A stretch of 64,000 nucleotides of DNA from Mixta theicola (GCF_002895925.1 NZ_NWUO01000002.1:372001-436000), one strand, 5' to 3'; numbered from the stretch's first letter, positions 10,242-22,996 are shown. The notes: generated by a model from the sequence alone, not told the origin. Program-made: numbers and translations.

Positions 10242-11198
10242 TTAATAGCCCATATCTTTTTTCTTATCGAGTTGGCTTTGCGCATCGGCAGGCAGCCAGA
10301 GCCTGGTAACGGTTTTTATCACTTTCGGCGGCACGGTGCCGTTCTGCTTAAATTTCTCCAGCGCGTCAAATGCCGGGCCAGCCATATTTGGCGTTAGCTC
10401 AACGTTGGCGTTGGCTTCGCCTGCCAGCATCGCTTTATAAATATCCGGTACGCCATCAATTGAGCCGGTGAGAATATCTTTCCCCGGTTTTAACCCGGCT
10501 TCTTTAATAGCCTGAATCGCGCCGATGGCCATATCGTCGTTATGCGCATAAACCATGCAGATATTTTTTCCGTTATTTTCCGCCTTAATAAAGCTTTCCA
10601 TTACCTCTTTACCTTTGCTGCGGGTAAAGTCGCCGGACTGCGAACGAATTATTTTGATATTAGGCGTACTGGCGATCGCTTCGGTGAAGCCTTTTTTACG
10701 ATCGATCGCCACGCTGGCCCCCACCGTTCCCTGCAGCTCCACGACGTTACAAGGTTTGCCATTCATTTGTTTTACCAGCCAGTCGCCGATCAGCCGCCCT
10801 TCCAGCACGTTGTCCGCCGTGACCACTGACATATAAAGTGATTTATCTTTCACTACGATGGCGCGGTCGAGCAAGAATACCGGGATCCCCACATCCTTCG
10901 CTTCTTCCAGCACCGGCTCCCAACCGGTTTGCACCACCGGCGCAATAAAGATGGCATCCACGCCCTGCGCGATAAATGAACGTACCGCCTTAATTTGGTT
11001 TTCCTGTTTCTGCTGTCCATCGGCAATTTTCAGGGTAATGCCGCGCTTCGCCGCCTCGCTTTTCGCTACGCTGGTTTCAGCAGCACGCCAGCCTGATTCA
11101 GAGCCAACCTGGGAAAAACCAACGGTCATATCTGCCGCCAGCACCGGTGCGGCGAGCGCAGAGCTCACCATGGCTGAGATAAGTAAACGCTTCCACAT
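10242..11198 (-). CDS. ytfQ: Galactofuranose periplasmic binding protein
   Basis: Periplasmic receptor for galactofuranose (and weakly galactopyranose in E. coli), feeding YtfRT-YjfF. The ATG at 11198 gives 318 residues, equal to E. coli YtfQ, and starts a clean signal peptide (MWKRLLISAMVSSALAAPVLA, then ADMTVGFSQVGSESGWR). Residues such as RAAETSVAKSEA and DIYKAMLAGEANANVELTP belong to the LacI-like sugar-binding fold. The longer upstream frame has no signal peptide at its start and is not used. Candidate GalR/GalS and CRP sites lie upstream. Confidence 0.94.
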   Translation of the reverse strand: MWKRLLISAMVSSALAAPVLAADMTVGFSQVGSESGWRAAETSVAKSEAAKRGITLKIADGQQKQENQIKAVRSFIAQGVDAIFIAPVVQTGWEPVLEEAKDVGIPVFLLDRAIVVKDKSLYMSVVTADNVLEGRLIGDWLVKQMNGKPCNVVELQGTVGASVAIDRKKGFTEAIASTPNIKIIRSQSGDFTRSKGKEVMESFIKAENNGKNICMVYAHNDDMAIGAIQAIKEAGLKPGKDILTGSIDGVPDIYKAMLAGEANANVELTPNMAGPAFDALEKFKQNGTVPPKVIKTVTRLWLPADAQSQLDKKKDMGY

Positions 11199-11428
11199 AG
11201 TATTTATTCCTCTGGTGGGATTCAGATGTTCAGGTACAAAAGCCATTACAGCCTGGCGGATTCGGCTACGGCAGATTTCGACATACTTCACAAAATGCAA
11301 TTAATTAAAAGGGTTACCTGTTTTCGGTTTGATAATTATGTGTAGTTAATATGGAAAAAACGCCTGAATTTTGTTAGCGCACCTGTTAAATAACTGTAAT
11401 AAAGAGAAGCGGTTAGCGAGTCTGCGTT

Positions 11429-11444
11429 TTGGAACCGATTACAA
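11429..11444 (-). promoter_or_regulatory. GalR/GalS-type operator upstream of ytfQ
   Basis: TTGGAACCGATTACAA matches the GalR/GalS consensus GTGKAANCGNTTNCAC at all specified positions but the two outermost. It lies 231 bases upstream of the ytfQ start. In E. coli ytfQ belongs to the galactose regulon, which fits; binding here is inferred. Confidence 0.5.
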
Positions 11445-11503
11445 GGACGTGTAAACTTTAGCCATCACCGTTGCCGTCAGATTCTTCCGGTTAAATAATG
11501 GAT

Positions 11504-11521
11504 TTGTGATGATTCGCACAA
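11504..11521. promoter_or_regulatory. CRP-like dyad
   Basis: TTGTGATGATTCGCACAA keeps TGTGA-N6-GCACA, nine of ten positions of the CRP core. It could serve ytfQ on one side or cnu on the other; the long distance to both starts leaves the target open. Confidence 0.4.
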
Positions 11522-11601
11522 TGCAGAACCCTGTGCTTTTTAAAGAAAATGTTAAGGATTTGGGCTCGCATGCCTGTAATGTAAGGATAGCGAAATTTGT
11601 T

Positions 11602-11620
11602 GTGACAAATCCTGTGTCAC
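11602..11620. promoter_or_regulatory. Unassigned 6+7+6 inverted repeat
   Basis: GTGACA and TGTCAC flank a 7-base spacer, a perfect operator-like dyad 260 bases before cnu. I do not recognise the protein that would bind it. Confidence 0.35.
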
Positions 11621-11881
11621 TTTTCCCTTACCTGACAACCTTACAGCCCAATATTATTTGATGAGAAAAATCCCAGCAGCCGGTTCATTTTTCGATATAC
11701 TCTTATGCGGAATCGTTTGCTCAGGCAGAGAAAGGCGATAAAAGGCTAAATCTAAATCTTAACTCTTTCTGAACAGCGCTATTTTCTGATTTTAACTATT
11801 TTTTACCCGGCGAGATCTGGACAGATGGCGCGGCCTCTCTATACTGAGTCGCTCAATCTTCTTTCCATTATTATGGTTATT

Positions 11882-12097
11882 ATGACAGCGCAAGATTACC
11901 TGTTGAAATTTCGTAAAGTGAATACCTCAGAAAGCCTGGAAAAATTATTCGATCATCTTAATTACTCGCTGACTGACGATCGGGAATTAATGAATATGTA
12001 CCGCGCTGCCGATCATCGTCGGGCGGAACTGGTTTCCGGCGGACGGCTGTTTAATTTAGGCGAAGTGCCTAAATCGGTTTGGCGCTACGTGGTTTAA
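11882..12097 (+). CDS. cnu: Hha/YmoA-family nucleoid modulator
   Basis: Small cytoplasmic protein that joins H-NS or StpA and tunes silencing of horizontally acquired and environmentally regulated genes. It has 71 residues, the exact length of E. coli Cnu (YdgT), and carries the family core YLLKFRK...[33 protein letters not shown]. The ATG at 11882 is chosen by family length; upstream in-frame ATGs would add an extension that the family lacks. There is no clear Shine-Dalgarno sequence before it. It stands alone before ydgK. Confidence 0.93.
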   Translation: MTAQDYLLKFRKVNTSESLEKLFDHLNYSLTDDRELMNMYRAADHRRAELVSGGRLFNLGEVPKSVWRYVV

Positions 12098-12127
12098 TCC
12101 TGCCTGTCTCCTTCCGCTTCTTTCCCC

Positions 12128-12173
12128 TATAATGCCCGCTCCAACAGGCGTGATTCGCTTGGGCAACGCCTGT
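12128..12173 (+). promoter_or_regulatory. ydgK-rsx promoter -10 and leader hairpin
   Basis: A consensus TATAAT at 12128-12133 lies 75 bases before ydgK. The -35 region is poor. Just downstream, ACAGGCGT/ACGCCTGT form an 8-bp stem at 12144-12173 in the leader, with no T tract. Confidence 0.4.
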
Positions 12174-12207
12174 CTCACGCCGCCGTTTGTCCTGTAAGGA
12201 ATGTATG

Positions 12208-12651
12208 ATGTCGTTAACTTCTTCCGCGCCGCTTCCTGGCGGCTGGCTGCTGCTGCCGCTCGCCTGGCTGATTTTAACCCTGTTAACCAGTGCGTTGGTG
12301 GTGGTGATGTATATTAGCGCCCTGTTTACTCCCGCGTGGCGCGAACTGCTGTTCAGCCACGATCACGCATTTCTGCTGCAGTGGGGATTATCGCTGGCGA
12401 CCTCGCTGGCCGTCTGGTGTTACAGCGCCTGGGTAACATGGATTTTCTGTTTGCGTTCGCGCCGCCTGCCGCGCCATTACATTATCTGGCTGCTGTTGAC
12501 GGTACTGCTGGCGTTAAAAACGTTTGCGTTTTCTCCGGTAGCCGACGGCGCAGCGGTGCGCTCTTTGCTGATCGCGCTGCTGGCGGCGGCGGTGCTGGTG
12601 CCCTATTTCAGGCGCTCCCGGCGGGTGAAAGAGACCTTTATCGCGCCGTAA
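12208..12651 (+). CDS. ydgK: DUF2569 inner-membrane protein YdgK
   Basis: Integral membrane protein of unknown function. It has 147 residues and four hydrophobic segments (roughly residues 12-38, 55-77, 90-107 and 113-132). HYIIWLLLTVLLALK-FAFSPV-DG--VR-LL matches E. coli YdgK. The ATG at 12208 lies seven bases after AAGGA; the ATG three bases earlier is too close. It precedes rsxA as in E. coli, which hints at a link with the Rsx complex, but no role is established. Confidence 0.85.
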   Translation: MSLTSSAPLPGGWLLLPLAWLILTLLTSALVVVMYISALFTPAWRELLFSHDHAFLLQWGLSLATSLAVWCYSAWVTWIFCLRSRRLPRHYIIWLLLTVLLALKTFAFSPVADGAAVRSLLIALLAAAVLVPYFRRSRRVKETFIAP

Positions 12652-12776
12652 ACGCTGCCAAAATCTCCATAAATTTAATCCTGAGTGCTTTTGCTGATTT
12701 TTTAACGGCGCACTGCCGTTGTGATAGCGCCGGGAATATTTGATAATAAGCGGCTTTTATGACTCCGGGCGAAACG

Positions 12777-13358
12777 ATGACCGATTACCTGCTTCTTTTT
12801 GTTGGCACCGTGCTGGTGAATAACTTCGTTCTGGTGAAGTTTCTTGGCCTTTGCCCTTTTATGGGCGTCTCCAAAAAGCTGGAAACGGCGATAGGCATGG
12901 GGCTTGCGACCACTTTCGTTATTACGCTAGCCTCGATCTGCGCATGGCTGGTGAACCACCTTATTCTGTTGCCGCTGGATCTGGTCTATCTGCGTACGCT
13001 CTCCTATATTCTGGTGATTGCGGTTACCGTACAGTTCACCGAAATGGTGGTGCGTAAAACCAGCCCGGCGCTTTATCGCCTGCTGGGTATTTTTCTGCCG
13101 CTGATTACCACCAACTGCGCGGTACTGGCGGTGCCTTTGCTGAGCGTTAACCTCAACCATACCTTTTTGCAGGCGGCGCTGTACGGCTTCAGCGCTTCGC
13201 TGGGCTTTTCGCTGGTAATGGTGCTGTTTGCCGGAATACGCGAGCGTCTGGTGCTGGCTAATGTGCCGGCGCCGTTCAAAGGTTCTTCTATCGCCCTGAT
13301 TACCGCAGGCCTGATGGCGCTGGCGTTTATGGGCTTCTCCGGTCTGGTGAAATTCTGA
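12777..13358 (+). CDS. rsxA: Rsx electron transport complex subunit A
   Basis: Six-helix inner-membrane subunit of the ion-motive Rsx (Rnf-type) complex, which in E. coli keeps SoxR reduced. It has 193 residues, as in E. coli, starting [30 protein letters not shown]; the FLGLCPF and TTNCAV segments hold the cysteines that in Rnf/Nqr complexes ligate a membrane iron-sulfur centre with the paralogue RsxE. The longer frame from 12759 adds six non-conserved residues. Its stop shares one base with the rsxB start (TGATG). Confidence 0.96.
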   Translation: MTDYLLLFVGTVLVNNFVLVKFLGLCPFMGVSKKLETAIGMGLATTFVITLASICAWLVNHLILLPLDLVYLRTLSYILVIAVTVQFTEMVVRKTSPALYRLLGIFLPLITTNCAVLAVPLLSVNLNHTFLQAALYGFSASLGFSLVMVLFAGIRERLVLANVPAPFKGSSIALITAGLMALAFMGFSGLVKF

Positions 13359-13928
13359 TGACCGCTATCTGGATAGCTATTATTGCAATTAGCGCCCTGA
13401 GCCTGATTTTTGGCGGGCTGCTGGGCTACGCTTCACGCCGCTTCAAAGTGGAAGCGGACCCCATCGTGGAACAAATCGATAATATCCTGCCGCAGAGCCA
13501 GTGCGGACAGTGCGGCTATGCCGGCTGTCGCCCTTATGCCGAAGCGGTTGGCAACAATGGCGAAGCGATCAATAAATGCGCGCCCGGCGGCGAGCAGACC
13601 ATGCTGAAGCTGGCGGGGCTGCTGAACGTTGAGCCGCAGCCGCTGGATGGCGATGCCAGCGCCAAAGAGCCGGTACGTACCGTCGCCTGGATTGATGAAG
13701 CCAACTGCATCGGCTGCACCAAGTGCATCCAGGCCTGTCCGGTTGATGCCATCGTCGGCGCTACACGCGCCATGCACACCGTGCTGAGCGATGTTTGCAC
13801 CGGCTGTGATCTCTGCGTCGCCCCCTGCCCGACCGACTGTATTGAAATGCGTCCGGTTGCCACCACGCCAGCCAGCTGGAAATGGGATCTGCAAACTATC
13901 CCGGTTCGGGTTATTCCTGTGGAACATC

Positions 13929-13936
<8 letters not shown>
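13358..13936 (+). CDS. rsxB: Rsx electron transport complex subunit B
   Basis: Membrane-anchored ferredoxin of the Rsx complex. It has 192 residues (same as E. coli): one N-terminal hydrophobic anchor, a 4Fe-4S domain with CGQCGYAGC, and two ferredoxin motifs, [12 protein letters not shown] and [12 protein letters not shown]. It is coupled to rsxA by a one-base overlap and to rsxC by an 8-base overlap. Confidence 0.96.
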
Positions 13937-16109
<2,173 letters not shown>

Positions 16110-17165
16110 ATGTTTCGTATTGCAAGTTCCCCTTATACACACAACCATCGCGCCACCAGCCGCATTATGCTGCTGGTGCTGCTGGCAGCCGTACCGGGCA
16201 TCGCCGTCCAGTGGTATTATTTTGGCTACGGCAATCTTATCCAGATAGCGTTGGCTACGCTGACCGCATGGGGCACCGAGGCGGCCATTTTGCATCTGCG
16301 CAAGCAGCCGGTATTGATAAATCTTAAAGATCACTCCGCCCTGCTGACCGCCGTACTGCTGGGCATTAGCCTGCCGCCGCTGGCGCCCTGGTGGCTGATC
16401 GTTATTGGCACCGCCTTCGCCATTATTATCGCCAAGCAGCTGTACGGCGGACTGGGACAAAATCCGTTTAATCCGGCGATGATCGGTTATGTGGTACTGT
16501 TGATCTCCTTCCCGGTGCAGATGACCAGCTGGCTGCCTCCGCAGGCGCTGCAATCCGTTACGCCCGGCCTGTTTGATTCGCTGAGCATGATCTTCACGCA
16601 TCACACGCTGGCAGGCGATACCATGCAACAGCTGCAGCTGGGCGTGGACGGCATTAGTCAGGCGACGCCGCTGGATAATTTTAAAACCGGTCTGCGCGCC
16701 AGCCATAGCGCCGGGCAGCTGCTGGCTCAGCCGATTTATAGCGGCGTTATTGCCGGTCTCGGCTGGCAGTGGGTTAACGTAGCTTTCCTGCTGGGCGGGC
16801 TGTTTCTGCTGGTGAAGCGCACTATCCGCTGGCATATCCCGGTGAGTTTTCTGCTTTCCCTGTTGGTCTGCGCCACGCTGGGCTGGCTGTTTTCTCCGGC
16901 TACTCTGGCGTCGCCGATGATTCACCTGTTTTCTGGCGCCACCATGCTCGGTGCGTTTTTTATCGCTACCGACCCGATTACCGCCTCCACCACCAACAAA
17001 GGCCGCCTGATCTTTGGTGCGCTGATTGGCCTGCTGGTCTGGCTGATCCGCAGTTTCGGCGGTTACCCGGATGGCGTCGCGTTTGCGGTGCTGCTGGCGA
17101 ATATCTGCGTACCGCTGATCGATTACTATACCCAGCCGCGCGTTTACGGCCACCGCAAGGAGTAA
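16110..17165 (+). CDS. rsxD: Rsx electron transport complex subunit D
   Basis: Polytopic inner-membrane flavoprotein subunit, 351 residues (E. coli 352). The covalent FMN site of this family corresponds to Thr186 in [25 protein letters not shown] and [17 protein letters not shown] are typical NqrB/RnfD segments. Its ATG directly abuts the rsxC stop with no gap. Confidence 0.96.
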   Translation: MFRIASSPYTHNHRATSRIMLLVLLAAVPGIAVQWYYFGYGNLIQIALATLTAWGTEAAILHLRKQPVLINLKDHSALLTAVLLGISLPPLAPWWLIVIGTAFAIIIAKQLYGGLGQNPFNPAMIGYVVLLISFPVQMTSWLPPQALQSVTPGLFDSLSMIFTHHTLAGDTMQQLQLGVDGISQATPLDNFKTGLRASHSAGQLLAQPIYSGVIAGLGWQWVNVAFLLGGLFLLVKRTIRWHIPVSFLLSLLVCATLGWLFSPATLASPMIHLFSGATMLGAFFIATDPITASTTNKGRLIFGALIGLLVWLIRSFGGYPDGVAFAVLLANICVPLIDYYTQPRVYGHRKE

Positions 17166-17168
17166 AGG

Positions 17169-17801
17169 ATGCTGGATACCATACGTAAAAATGGCGTAAG
17201 GCTGGCGCTGTTTGCTGCCGTCACCACCGGCCTGACGGCGGTGGTTAATACGGTTACCCGACCCACGGTCGAGCATCAAACTGCGGTTCAGCAAAAAATT
17301 CTGCTGGATCAGGTGGTGCCGCCAGAGAACTACAATAACGTTATGCAGCAAGAGTGTTACGTTGTCACGGATAGCGCCTTAGGCAACGATAAACCTCATC
17401 GTTTATATATCGCGCGCAAAGACGATCGTGCGGTCGCGGCGGCGCTTGAGACTACCGCGCCAGACGGTTATTCTGGCGCGATTCAGCTGCTGGTCGGCGC
17501 AGATTTCCACGGCAAGGTGCTGGGCGTGCGGGTGGTTGAGCATCATGAAACGCCGGGCCTTGGGGATAAAATCGACCTGCGTATTTCCGACTGGATTACG
17601 CGCTTTAGCGGCGTTCAGCTGCGCGGCGCGCAGGATAACCATTTCGCAGTGAAAAAAGATGGCGGTGATTTCGATCAGTTTACCGGTGCGACCATCACCC
17701 CACGCGCAGTGGTTAACGCGGCTAAACGCGCTACGCTGCTTATAGAAACTCTGCCAGAGAAAATTTCTGCGCTACCCGTTTGTGGAGACGCTAATGAGTG
17801 A
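17169..17801 (+). CDS. rsxG: Rsx electron transport complex subunit G
   Basis: Single-span, periplasm-facing flavoprotein subunit, 210 residues. It has an N-terminal hydrophobic anchor (about residues 9-28) and the FMN-binding domain with the covalent flavinylation motif TGAT at 172-175 (Thr175 the expected FMN carrier). [16 protein letters not shown] is a conserved family stretch. It starts three bases after rsxD and overlaps rsxE by 8 bases. Confidence 0.96.
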   Translation: MLDTIRKNGVRLALFAAVTTGLTAVVNTVTRPTVEHQTAVQQKILLDQVVPPENYNNVMQQECYVVTDSALGNDKPHRLYIARKDDRAVAAALETTAPDGYSGAIQLLVGADFHGKVLGVRVVEHHETPGLGDKIDLRISDWITRFSGVQLRGAQDNHFAVKKDGGDFDQFTGATITPRAVVNAAKRATLLIETLPEKISALPVCGDANE

Positions 17802-18483
17802 AGCTAAAAATTTATTAATCGGCGGCCTGTGGAAAAACAACTCCTCGCTGGTGCAGCTGCTGGGCCTCTGTCCGCTGCTGGCCGTGACCTCCACCGCCAC
17901 TAACGCGCTGGGGCTGGGGCTGGCGACCACGCTGGTGCTGACGATTACCAATAGCGCGATTTCCGCCTCACGCCGCTGGGTGCCGTCGGAAATCCGTATT
18001 CCTGTTTACGTGATGATTATCGCCTCGGTGGTGAGCTGCGTGCAGATGCTGATTAACGCTTACGCCTACGGCCTTTATCAGTCGCTGGGGATTTTTATTC
18101 CGCTGATTGTCACCAACTGCATTGTGGTGGGCCGCGCTGAAGCGGTCGCCTCGAAAAGTTCTGTTCCGCTGTCGGCGCTGGACGGTTTTGCTATCGGTAT
18201 GGGCGCAACCTGCGCCATGTTCGTGCTGGGCTGCCTGCGTGAAATTATCGGCAACGGCACCATTTTTAACGGTGCCGATCAGCTGCTGGGTGGCTGGGCG
18301 AAAGTGCTGCGTATCGAAGTGGTGCATTTCGATTCGCCCATGCTGCTGGCGATGCTGCCTCCGGGCGCGTTTATCGGCCTCGGCATGCTGCTGGCGGCAA
18401 AATATGTCATCGATCAGAAAATGAAGGCGCGGGCCGCAGCGCAGCAAAGCCTTGTGCCGGGCTCAGCCGGGAAAGCGGTGTGA
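17794..18483 (+). CDS. rsxE: Rsx electron transport complex subunit E
   Basis: Six-helix inner-membrane subunit, paralogue of RsxA, 229 residues. [31 protein letters not shown] and [13 protein letters not shown] hold the conserved cysteines shared with RsxA. The ATG at 17794 lies within the end of rsxG; the frame four codons longer is not conserved. It ends in a GTGA overlap with nth. Confidence 0.96.
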   Translation: MSEAKNLLIGGLWKNNSSLVQLLGLCPLLAVTSTATNALGLGLATTLVLTITNSAISASRRWVPSEIRIPVYVMIIASVVSCVQMLINAYAYGLYQSLGIFIPLIVTNCIVVGRAEAVASKSSVPLSALDGFAIGMGATCAMFVLGCLREIIGNGTIFNGADQLLGGWAKVLRIEVVHFDSPMLLAMLPPGAFIGLGMLLAAKYVIDQKMKARAAAQQSLVPGSAGKAV

Positions 18484-19115
18484 ATAAAGAAAAACGTTAT
18501 CAGATTCTGTCACGACTGCGGGATAACAATCCTCATCCGACCACCGAGCTGCATTTTAACTCGCCTTTTGAGCTGCTGATTGCGGTGCTGCTCTCCGCGC
18601 AGGCGACCGATGTCAGCGTGAATAAGGCGACGGCCCGGCTGTATCCGGTCGCTAATACGCCCGCTGCGCTGCTGGAACTCGGCGTGGAGGGCGTAAAACA
18701 GTACATTAAAACCATCGGCCTGTTTAACAGCAAAGCGGAAAATGTGATTAAGACCTGCCGTATTTTGCTGGAGCAGCATCAGGGCGAAGTGCCGGAAGAT
18801 CGCGCCGCGCTGGAAGCCCTGCCCGGCGTCGGTCGCAAAACCGCCAACGTGGTGCTGAATACCGCCTTTGGCTGGCCGACGATAGCCGTCGATACCCATA
18901 TTTTCCGCGTTTGTAACCGCACCAATTTTGCGCCAGGCAAAAACGTTGAGCAGGTAGAAGAGAAGCTGTTAAAGGTGGTGCCCGCCGAGTTTAAAGTGGA
19001 TTGTCATCACTGGCTGATTTTACACGGGCGCTATACCTGTATTGCCCGTAAACCGCGCTGCGGCTCCTGCCTGATTGAAGATCTGTGCGAGTATAAAGAG
19101 AAGGTCGATCTCTGA
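18480..19115 (+). CDS. nth: Endonuclease III
   Basis: Base-excision DNA glycosylase/AP lyase that removes oxidised pyrimidines. It has 211 residues, as in E. coli, and starts with GTG, overlapping the rsxE stop by four bases. The helix-hairpin-helix [14 protein letters not shown] contains catalytic Lys120; Asp138 (AVDTH) is the second catalytic residue. Four C-terminal cysteines (C-x6-C-x2-C-x5-C, from [17 protein letters not shown]) bind the 4Fe-4S cluster. Its place at the end of rsx is conserved in enterobacteria and couples iron-sulfur redox with oxidative-damage repair. Confidence 0.97.
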   Translation: MNKEKRYQILSRLRDNNPHPTTELHFNSPFELLIAVLLSAQATDVSVNKATARLYPVANTPAALLELGVEGVKQYIKTIGLFNSKAENVIKTCRILLEQHQGEVPEDRAALEALPGVGRKTANVVLNTAFGWPTIAVDTHIFRVCNRTNFAPGKNVEQVEEKLLKVVPAEFKVDCHHWLILHGRYTCIARKPRCGSCLIEDLCEYKEKVDL

Positions 19116-19858
19116 CGACGGCGGCCGGAGCGCCCAAAAAAACCGATCGGCTTTCATTTATGCGGCGCGGCGGTAATTTATCCGCCGCCGGGCGCTATTG
19201 TCGGGCGTAAATCTATTGGTAAGAGAACCAGAAATAGATCTGCCCGGTTATAGCGGAAAGCAGATTATTAACGCTATTCCGGATCGCTTGAAGCCCTGCG
19301 CAGTTCCTGCATTTAATTCGTTAATCTGCCGCTTTAGCCGGGCATAATATATTTTTTTCCGGCTTTTACAGTTTAATAATTCATCAACGCTTATTTTTCT
19401 TCTTAAATTATTATGTTAAAGCGTGATCCCGCTCACGCCACAAGCGTTATCAATTAAGCCAGTTACGCAAGTTGTTATTAACATTCATAAAAATGCCCAA
19501 AAGCCTCTTATTTCAGCGAATTATTCTGTATTATTCGTCATTTTTCATACGTCGCACGGCCAAACAGGTAACCAGAAAACAATCGCCCTTTTTCCCGCTC
19601 CTGCCCGGTTAAAATGACATATTATTCCATCAATAAAACATCAAACAGCACTTAACACTATTTAACAAGCTAAACTCTTACCGTTAACCCTGATGAACGG
19701 CCTGTGGATAGCAAATAAAAAAACACTTGCCACTGGTGGCGGGATAAGAGAAATTAACCGCCGTTTTTTCAGATTTAATTACAGAACCGTGCGCGGGTTT
19801 CGCCAGCGACGCGGTCTTATTTCCTGGTGAAAATCAGGTTGAAACAACAGAGGTAACA
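19116..19858. other. Gene-free interval between nth and dtpA
   Basis: These 743 bases are mostly AT-rich. A GC hairpin (GCGGCGG/CCGCCGC, about 19163-19188) follows nth but lacks a T tract. A CRP-like dyad GCGTGA-N6-TCACGC lies at 19421-19438. A 64-codon frame at 19423-19617 has neither a ribosome site nor a recognisable sequence. The dtpA promoter must lie in the last few hundred bases, but I cannot place it. Confidence 0.65.
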
Positions 19859-21346
19859 GTGTCTACAGCAAACAAACACACTGATGAGGCAACCAGCCTC
19901 AATGCGTTCAAACAGCCAAAAGCGTTTTATCTGATCTTTTCTATCGAACTTTGGGAACGTTTCGGCTACTACGGCCTGCAGGCCATTATGGCGGTCTACC
20001 TGGTTAAACAGCTGGGTATGTCCGAATCTGATTCCATTACGCTTTTCTCATCGTTCAGCGCGCTGGTTTACGGCCTGACCGCCATTGGCGGCTGGCTGGG
20101 CGATAAAGTATTAGGCACCAAACGCGTGATCGTGCTCGGCGCGCTGGTACTGGCGGTAGGCTACAGCCTGGTTGCCTGGTCGGGGCATGACGTGTCGATG
20201 GTTTATATCGGCATGGCCACCATTGCTATGGGTAGCGGCCTGTTTAAAGCCAACCCGGCTTCCCTGCTTTCTACCTGCTATGACAAAGACGACCCGCGTA
20301 TCGACGGCGCCTTCACCATGTTCTATATGTCGATTAACGTGGGTTCGCTGGTTTCCATGATGCTGACGCCGTGGCTGGCGGCTCGCTACGGCTGGAGCGT
20401 GGCCTTTGCGCTTTCAGTGGTCGGCCTGGCGATTACGGTCATTAACTTCCTGCTGTGTCAAAAGATGGTGAAGGAGTACGGTTCTAAGCCCGATTTCGCG
20501 CCGCTGCATATAGGTAAACTGCTGGCAACGCTGGTAGGCGTGGTGGTGCTGATTTCTGTCGCGACCTGGCTGCTGCATCATCAGTTTATTGCCCGTATCG
20601 TGCTGGGCGTGATTGCGCTGGGCATCATCCTGATCTTCGCGAAAGAGGCGTTCGCCTTGCAGGGCGCGGCACGTCGTAGAATGATCGTCGCCTTCCTGCT
20701 GATGGTAGAAGCGATTGTGTTTTTCGTTCTCTATATGCAGATGCCGACCTCGCTTAACTTCTTCGCCATTCGCAACGTGGAACACACTATTCTGGGTATC
20801 GCTTTCGAACCTGAGCAGTATCAGGCGCTGAACCCGTTCTGGATCATGGTTGCCAGCCCGATTCTGGCCGCCGTCTATAACAAAATGGGCGATCGCCTGC
20901 CGATGCCGCATAAATTTGCTATCGGTATGGTCCTCTGCTCCGGCGCCTTCCTGGTGCTGCCGCTGGGCGCCAGCTTTGCGAATCAGCTGGGCATCGTATC
21001 CGTTAACTGGCTGATCCTGAGCTATGCGTTGCAAAGTATCGGTGAGCTGATGATTTCAGGCCTCGGCCTGGCGATGGTCGCTCAGCTGGTGCCGCAGCGT
21101 CTGATGGGCTTTATTATGGGCTCCTGGTTTTTGACCACCGCCGGTGCCGCAATGATTGCCGGTAAGGTTGCTAACCTGATGGCGGTGCCGGAAGGCATCA
21201 ACGATCCGCTGCAGTCACTGCATATCTACAGCGATGTGTTCCAGAAAATCGGTATCGCCACGGCGATTATCGCCGTGCTGATGCTGCTGACCGCGCCGAT
21301 CCTGAATCGTATGACTATCGATCATGACGCGCCTAAACAGCCGTAA
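19859..21346 (+). CDS. dtpA: Di- and tripeptide:proton symporter
   Basis: Proton-coupled oligopeptide transporter of the inner membrane (POT/PTR2 family; also called tppB). It has 495 residues, a GTG start after GAGGTAACA, and about 14 hydrophobic segments. The proton-coupling motif ExxERFxYYG is present ([10 protein letters not shown] near residue 31), as are the POT stretches [13 protein letters not shown] and [32 protein letters not shown]. It is monocistronic: a terminator follows directly. Confidence 0.95.
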   Translation: MSTANKHTDEATSLNAFKQPKAFYLIFSIELWERFGYYGLQAIMAVYLVKQLGMSESDSITLFSSFSALVYGLTAIGGWLGDKVLGTKRVIVLGALVLAVGYSLVAWSGHDVSMVYIGMATIAMGSGLFKANPASLLSTCYDKDDPRIDGAFTMFYMSINVGSLVSMMLTPWLAARYGWSVAFALSVVGLAITVINFLLCQKMVKEYGSKPDFAPLHIGKLLATLVGVVVLISVATWLLHHQFIARIVLGVIALGIILIFAKEAFALQGAARRRMIVAFLLMVEAIVFFVLYMQMPTSLNFFAIRNVEHTILGIAFEPEQYQALNPFWIMVASPILAAVYNKMGDRLPMPHKFAIGMVLCSGAFLVLPLGASFANQLGIVSVNWLILSYALQSIGELMISGLGLAMVAQLVPQRLMGFIMGSWFLTTAGAAMIAGKVANLMAVPEGINDPLQSLHIYSDVFQKIGIATAIIAVLMLLTAPILNRMTIDHDAPKQP

Positions 21347-21368
21347 GCGCCTGGCGTAACGCACAAGA

Positions 21369-21397
21369 AAGCCGTCCTCGTGACGGCTTTTTTTATT
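21369..21397 (+). terminator. dtpA terminator
   Basis: AAGCCGTC and GACGGCTT form an 8-bp stem with a short loop, followed by a run of T residues, 23 bases after the dtpA stop. Confidence 0.9.
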
Positions 21398-21470
21398 CTT
21401 TTTTCCGCTGACATTTAAGGATGCCCGCAGTAGGATGTTGCTCATCCCCGCATGCAACAAGGAGCATTGT

Positions 21471-22076
21471 ATGAAACTGTTCAGTAAAGCCGGCGCCTGT
21501 TCCCTCTCCCCCCATATCATCCTGCGTGAGTGCGGCCTTGATTTCACTCAGGTGAATGTCGATTTAGCCAGTAAGAAAACCGAGCGCGGTGAAGATTACT
21601 GGCAGATTAATCCCAAGGGGCAGGTGCCAGCCCTGGAACTGGATGACGGCACTCTGCTCACTGAAGGCCCGGCTATCGTGCAATATCTGGCCGATCTGAA
21701 ACCCGATCGCCAGCTGCTGGCGCCAGCGGGAAGCCTGACCCGTTACCATACGCTGGAGTGGCTAAATTATATCGCCACCGAGCTGCATAAAGGCTTCACT
21801 CCGCTGTTTCGCCCGGATACGCCTGAAGGATTTAAGGCACAGCAGCGCCAGCAGCTGGAACGTAAATTCCGCTATATCAATGATGAGCTGCAGGATAAGC
21901 AATGGCTGGCAGGTACGCGCTTTAGCGTGGCGGACGCCTATCTGTTTGTGGTCTCGCGCTGGGCAAAAGCGGTGCAGCTGGACCTGAGCGGCCTGGATGC
22001 GTTGTCGGCCTGGCAGGCGCGCGTAGCCGAACGGCCGGCGGTGGTCGCCGCGCTGAAGGCGGAAGGACTGGCCTGA
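21471..22076 (+). CDS. gstA: Glutathione S-transferase
   Basis: Beta-class cytosolic glutathione transferase, 201 residues like E. coli GstA. Catalytic Cys10 ([10 protein letters not shown]) and the His of [10 protein letters not shown] are present, with the glutathione-binding [13 protein letters not shown] in the thioredoxin-like N-terminal domain and an all-helical C-terminal domain. AAGGAG precedes the ATG at 21471; the in-frame extension from 21435 is not conserved. Confidence 0.95.
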   Translation: MKLFSKAGACSLSPHIILRECGLDFTQVNVDLASKKTERGEDYWQINPKGQVPALELDDGTLLTEGPAIVQYLADLKPDRQLLAPAGSLTRYHTLEWLNYIATELHKGFTPLFRPDTPEGFKAQQRQQLERKFRYINDELQDKQWLAGTRFSVADAYLFVVSRWAKAVQLDLSGLDALSAWQARVAERPAVVAALKAEGLA

Positions 22077-22082
22077 TGCCAA

Positions 22083-22106
22083 ACGGGACGCCATCGCGTC
22101 CCGTTA
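22083..22106. terminator. gstA/pdxY convergent terminator
   Basis: ACGGGACG/CGTCCCGT forms a strong hairpin between the converging gstA and pdxY genes. The T-rich side is short (TTATTC), so it probably acts on gstA; the pdxY side is less clear. Confidence 0.65.
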
Positions 22107-22135
22107 TTCTTTGCACCCAGCGCGACAAGCGCGGA

Positions 22136-22996
22136 TTACAGTTTCTCAGCGGCAAAGTGCTGCTGAGGCTGCGCAATACGATCCTGTGCCGCCACCAGCT
22201 GCAGCTCATATTCGCCCATTTCATGGGTTTTCAGCATCACTTCATACACCGCAGCAGTGATATGCTCCAGCGACTGCTTCAGCGTCTCGCCCTTCAGCAG
22301 ATTCACCAACAGCAAGCCACTGGTTAAATCGCCGACGCCTACCGGCTGCCTGACGCCAAAATCGATCAGCGGACGGCTGATATGCCAGGCTTCCTGCGCG
22401 GTGACCAGCAGCATTTCAAAGCGATCGCTACGGCGTCCGGCGCGCGCCAGATGCTTAACCAGCACAATTTTTGGCCCTTGCGCAATCAGCTGACGTGACA
22501 CTGTCACCGCTTCTTCCATCGTCGCCACGCTGCTGCCGCTCAGCATTTCCAGCTCCAGCAGGTTAGGCGCGATAATATCGCTGGCAGGCAGCGAGGATTT
22601 GCAGTGAAACTCCGCCACGCCCGGCGCCACGATGCAGCCCTTTTCAGGATGGCCCATAACCGGATCGCAGAAGTACCAGGCGTTGGGATTGGCCTGTTTG
22701 ACCTGGCGAACAATCTCCAGAATCTGTTCGCCCTGTTCGGCGGAACCGAGATAGCCGCTCAGGACGGCGTCGCAGCTTTTTAAGCGATCAATATCGGCAA
22801 TGCCCTTAACGATGTCGGTCAGATGCGAGGCCGGCATTACGGTGCCGGTCCAGTGCCCATATTGCGTATGGTTAGAAAACTGGACGGTATTTAACGGCCA
22901 GACGTTCGCGCCCATGCGACGCATCGGGAATTCCGCCGCGCTGTTGCCAGCGTGGCCAAAAACTACGTGAGACTGAATAGCGAGAATATTTTTCAT
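22136..22996 (-). CDS. pdxY: Pyridoxal kinase 2
   Basis: Salvage kinase that phosphorylates pyridoxal to pyridoxal-5-phosphate. It has 286 residues (E. coli 287). The ribokinase-like fold is seen in [21 protein letters not shown], the substrate region [10 protein letters not shown] and the catalytic C-terminal [15 protein letters not shown]. The ATG at 22996 matches the family; the longer frame adds eight residues. It lies 57 bases after tyrS, separated by a terminator-like hairpin; tyrS-pdxY is also an operon in E. coli. Confidence 0.95.
   Translation of the reverse strand: MKNILAIQSHVVFGHAGNSAAEFPMRRMGANVWPLNTVQFSNHTQYGHWTGTVMPASHLTDIVKGIADIDRLKSCDAVLSGYLGSAEQGEQILEIVRQVKQANPNAWYFCDPVMGHPEKGCIVAPGVAEFHCKSSLPASDIIAPNLLELEMLSGSSVATMEEAVTVSRQLIAQGPKIVLVKHLARAGRRSDRFEMLLVTAQEAWHISRPLIDFGVRQPVGVGDLTSGLLLVNLLKGETLKQSLEHITAAVYEVMLKTHEMGEYELQLVAAQDRIAQPQQHFAAEKL

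Larger units (their letters stand above)
11199..11881. other. ytfQ/cnu divergent control region
   Basis: The 683 bases hold no supported gene. A blr gene, expected next to cnu in E. coli, is not found: a 26-codon frame starting at 11661 does not resemble it. Three dyads stand out and are listed separately at 11429, 11504 and 11602. Confidence 0.65.

Noticed and set aside
19163..19188. GC hairpin after nth as a terminator
   Set aside because: The stem is good but there is no T tract on either side, so I do not call it a terminator.
19423..19617. 64-codon frame in the nth-dtpA gap
   Set aside because: No Shine-Dalgarno sequence, no resemblance to known proteins, and its composition matches the surrounding AT-rich noncoding DNA.
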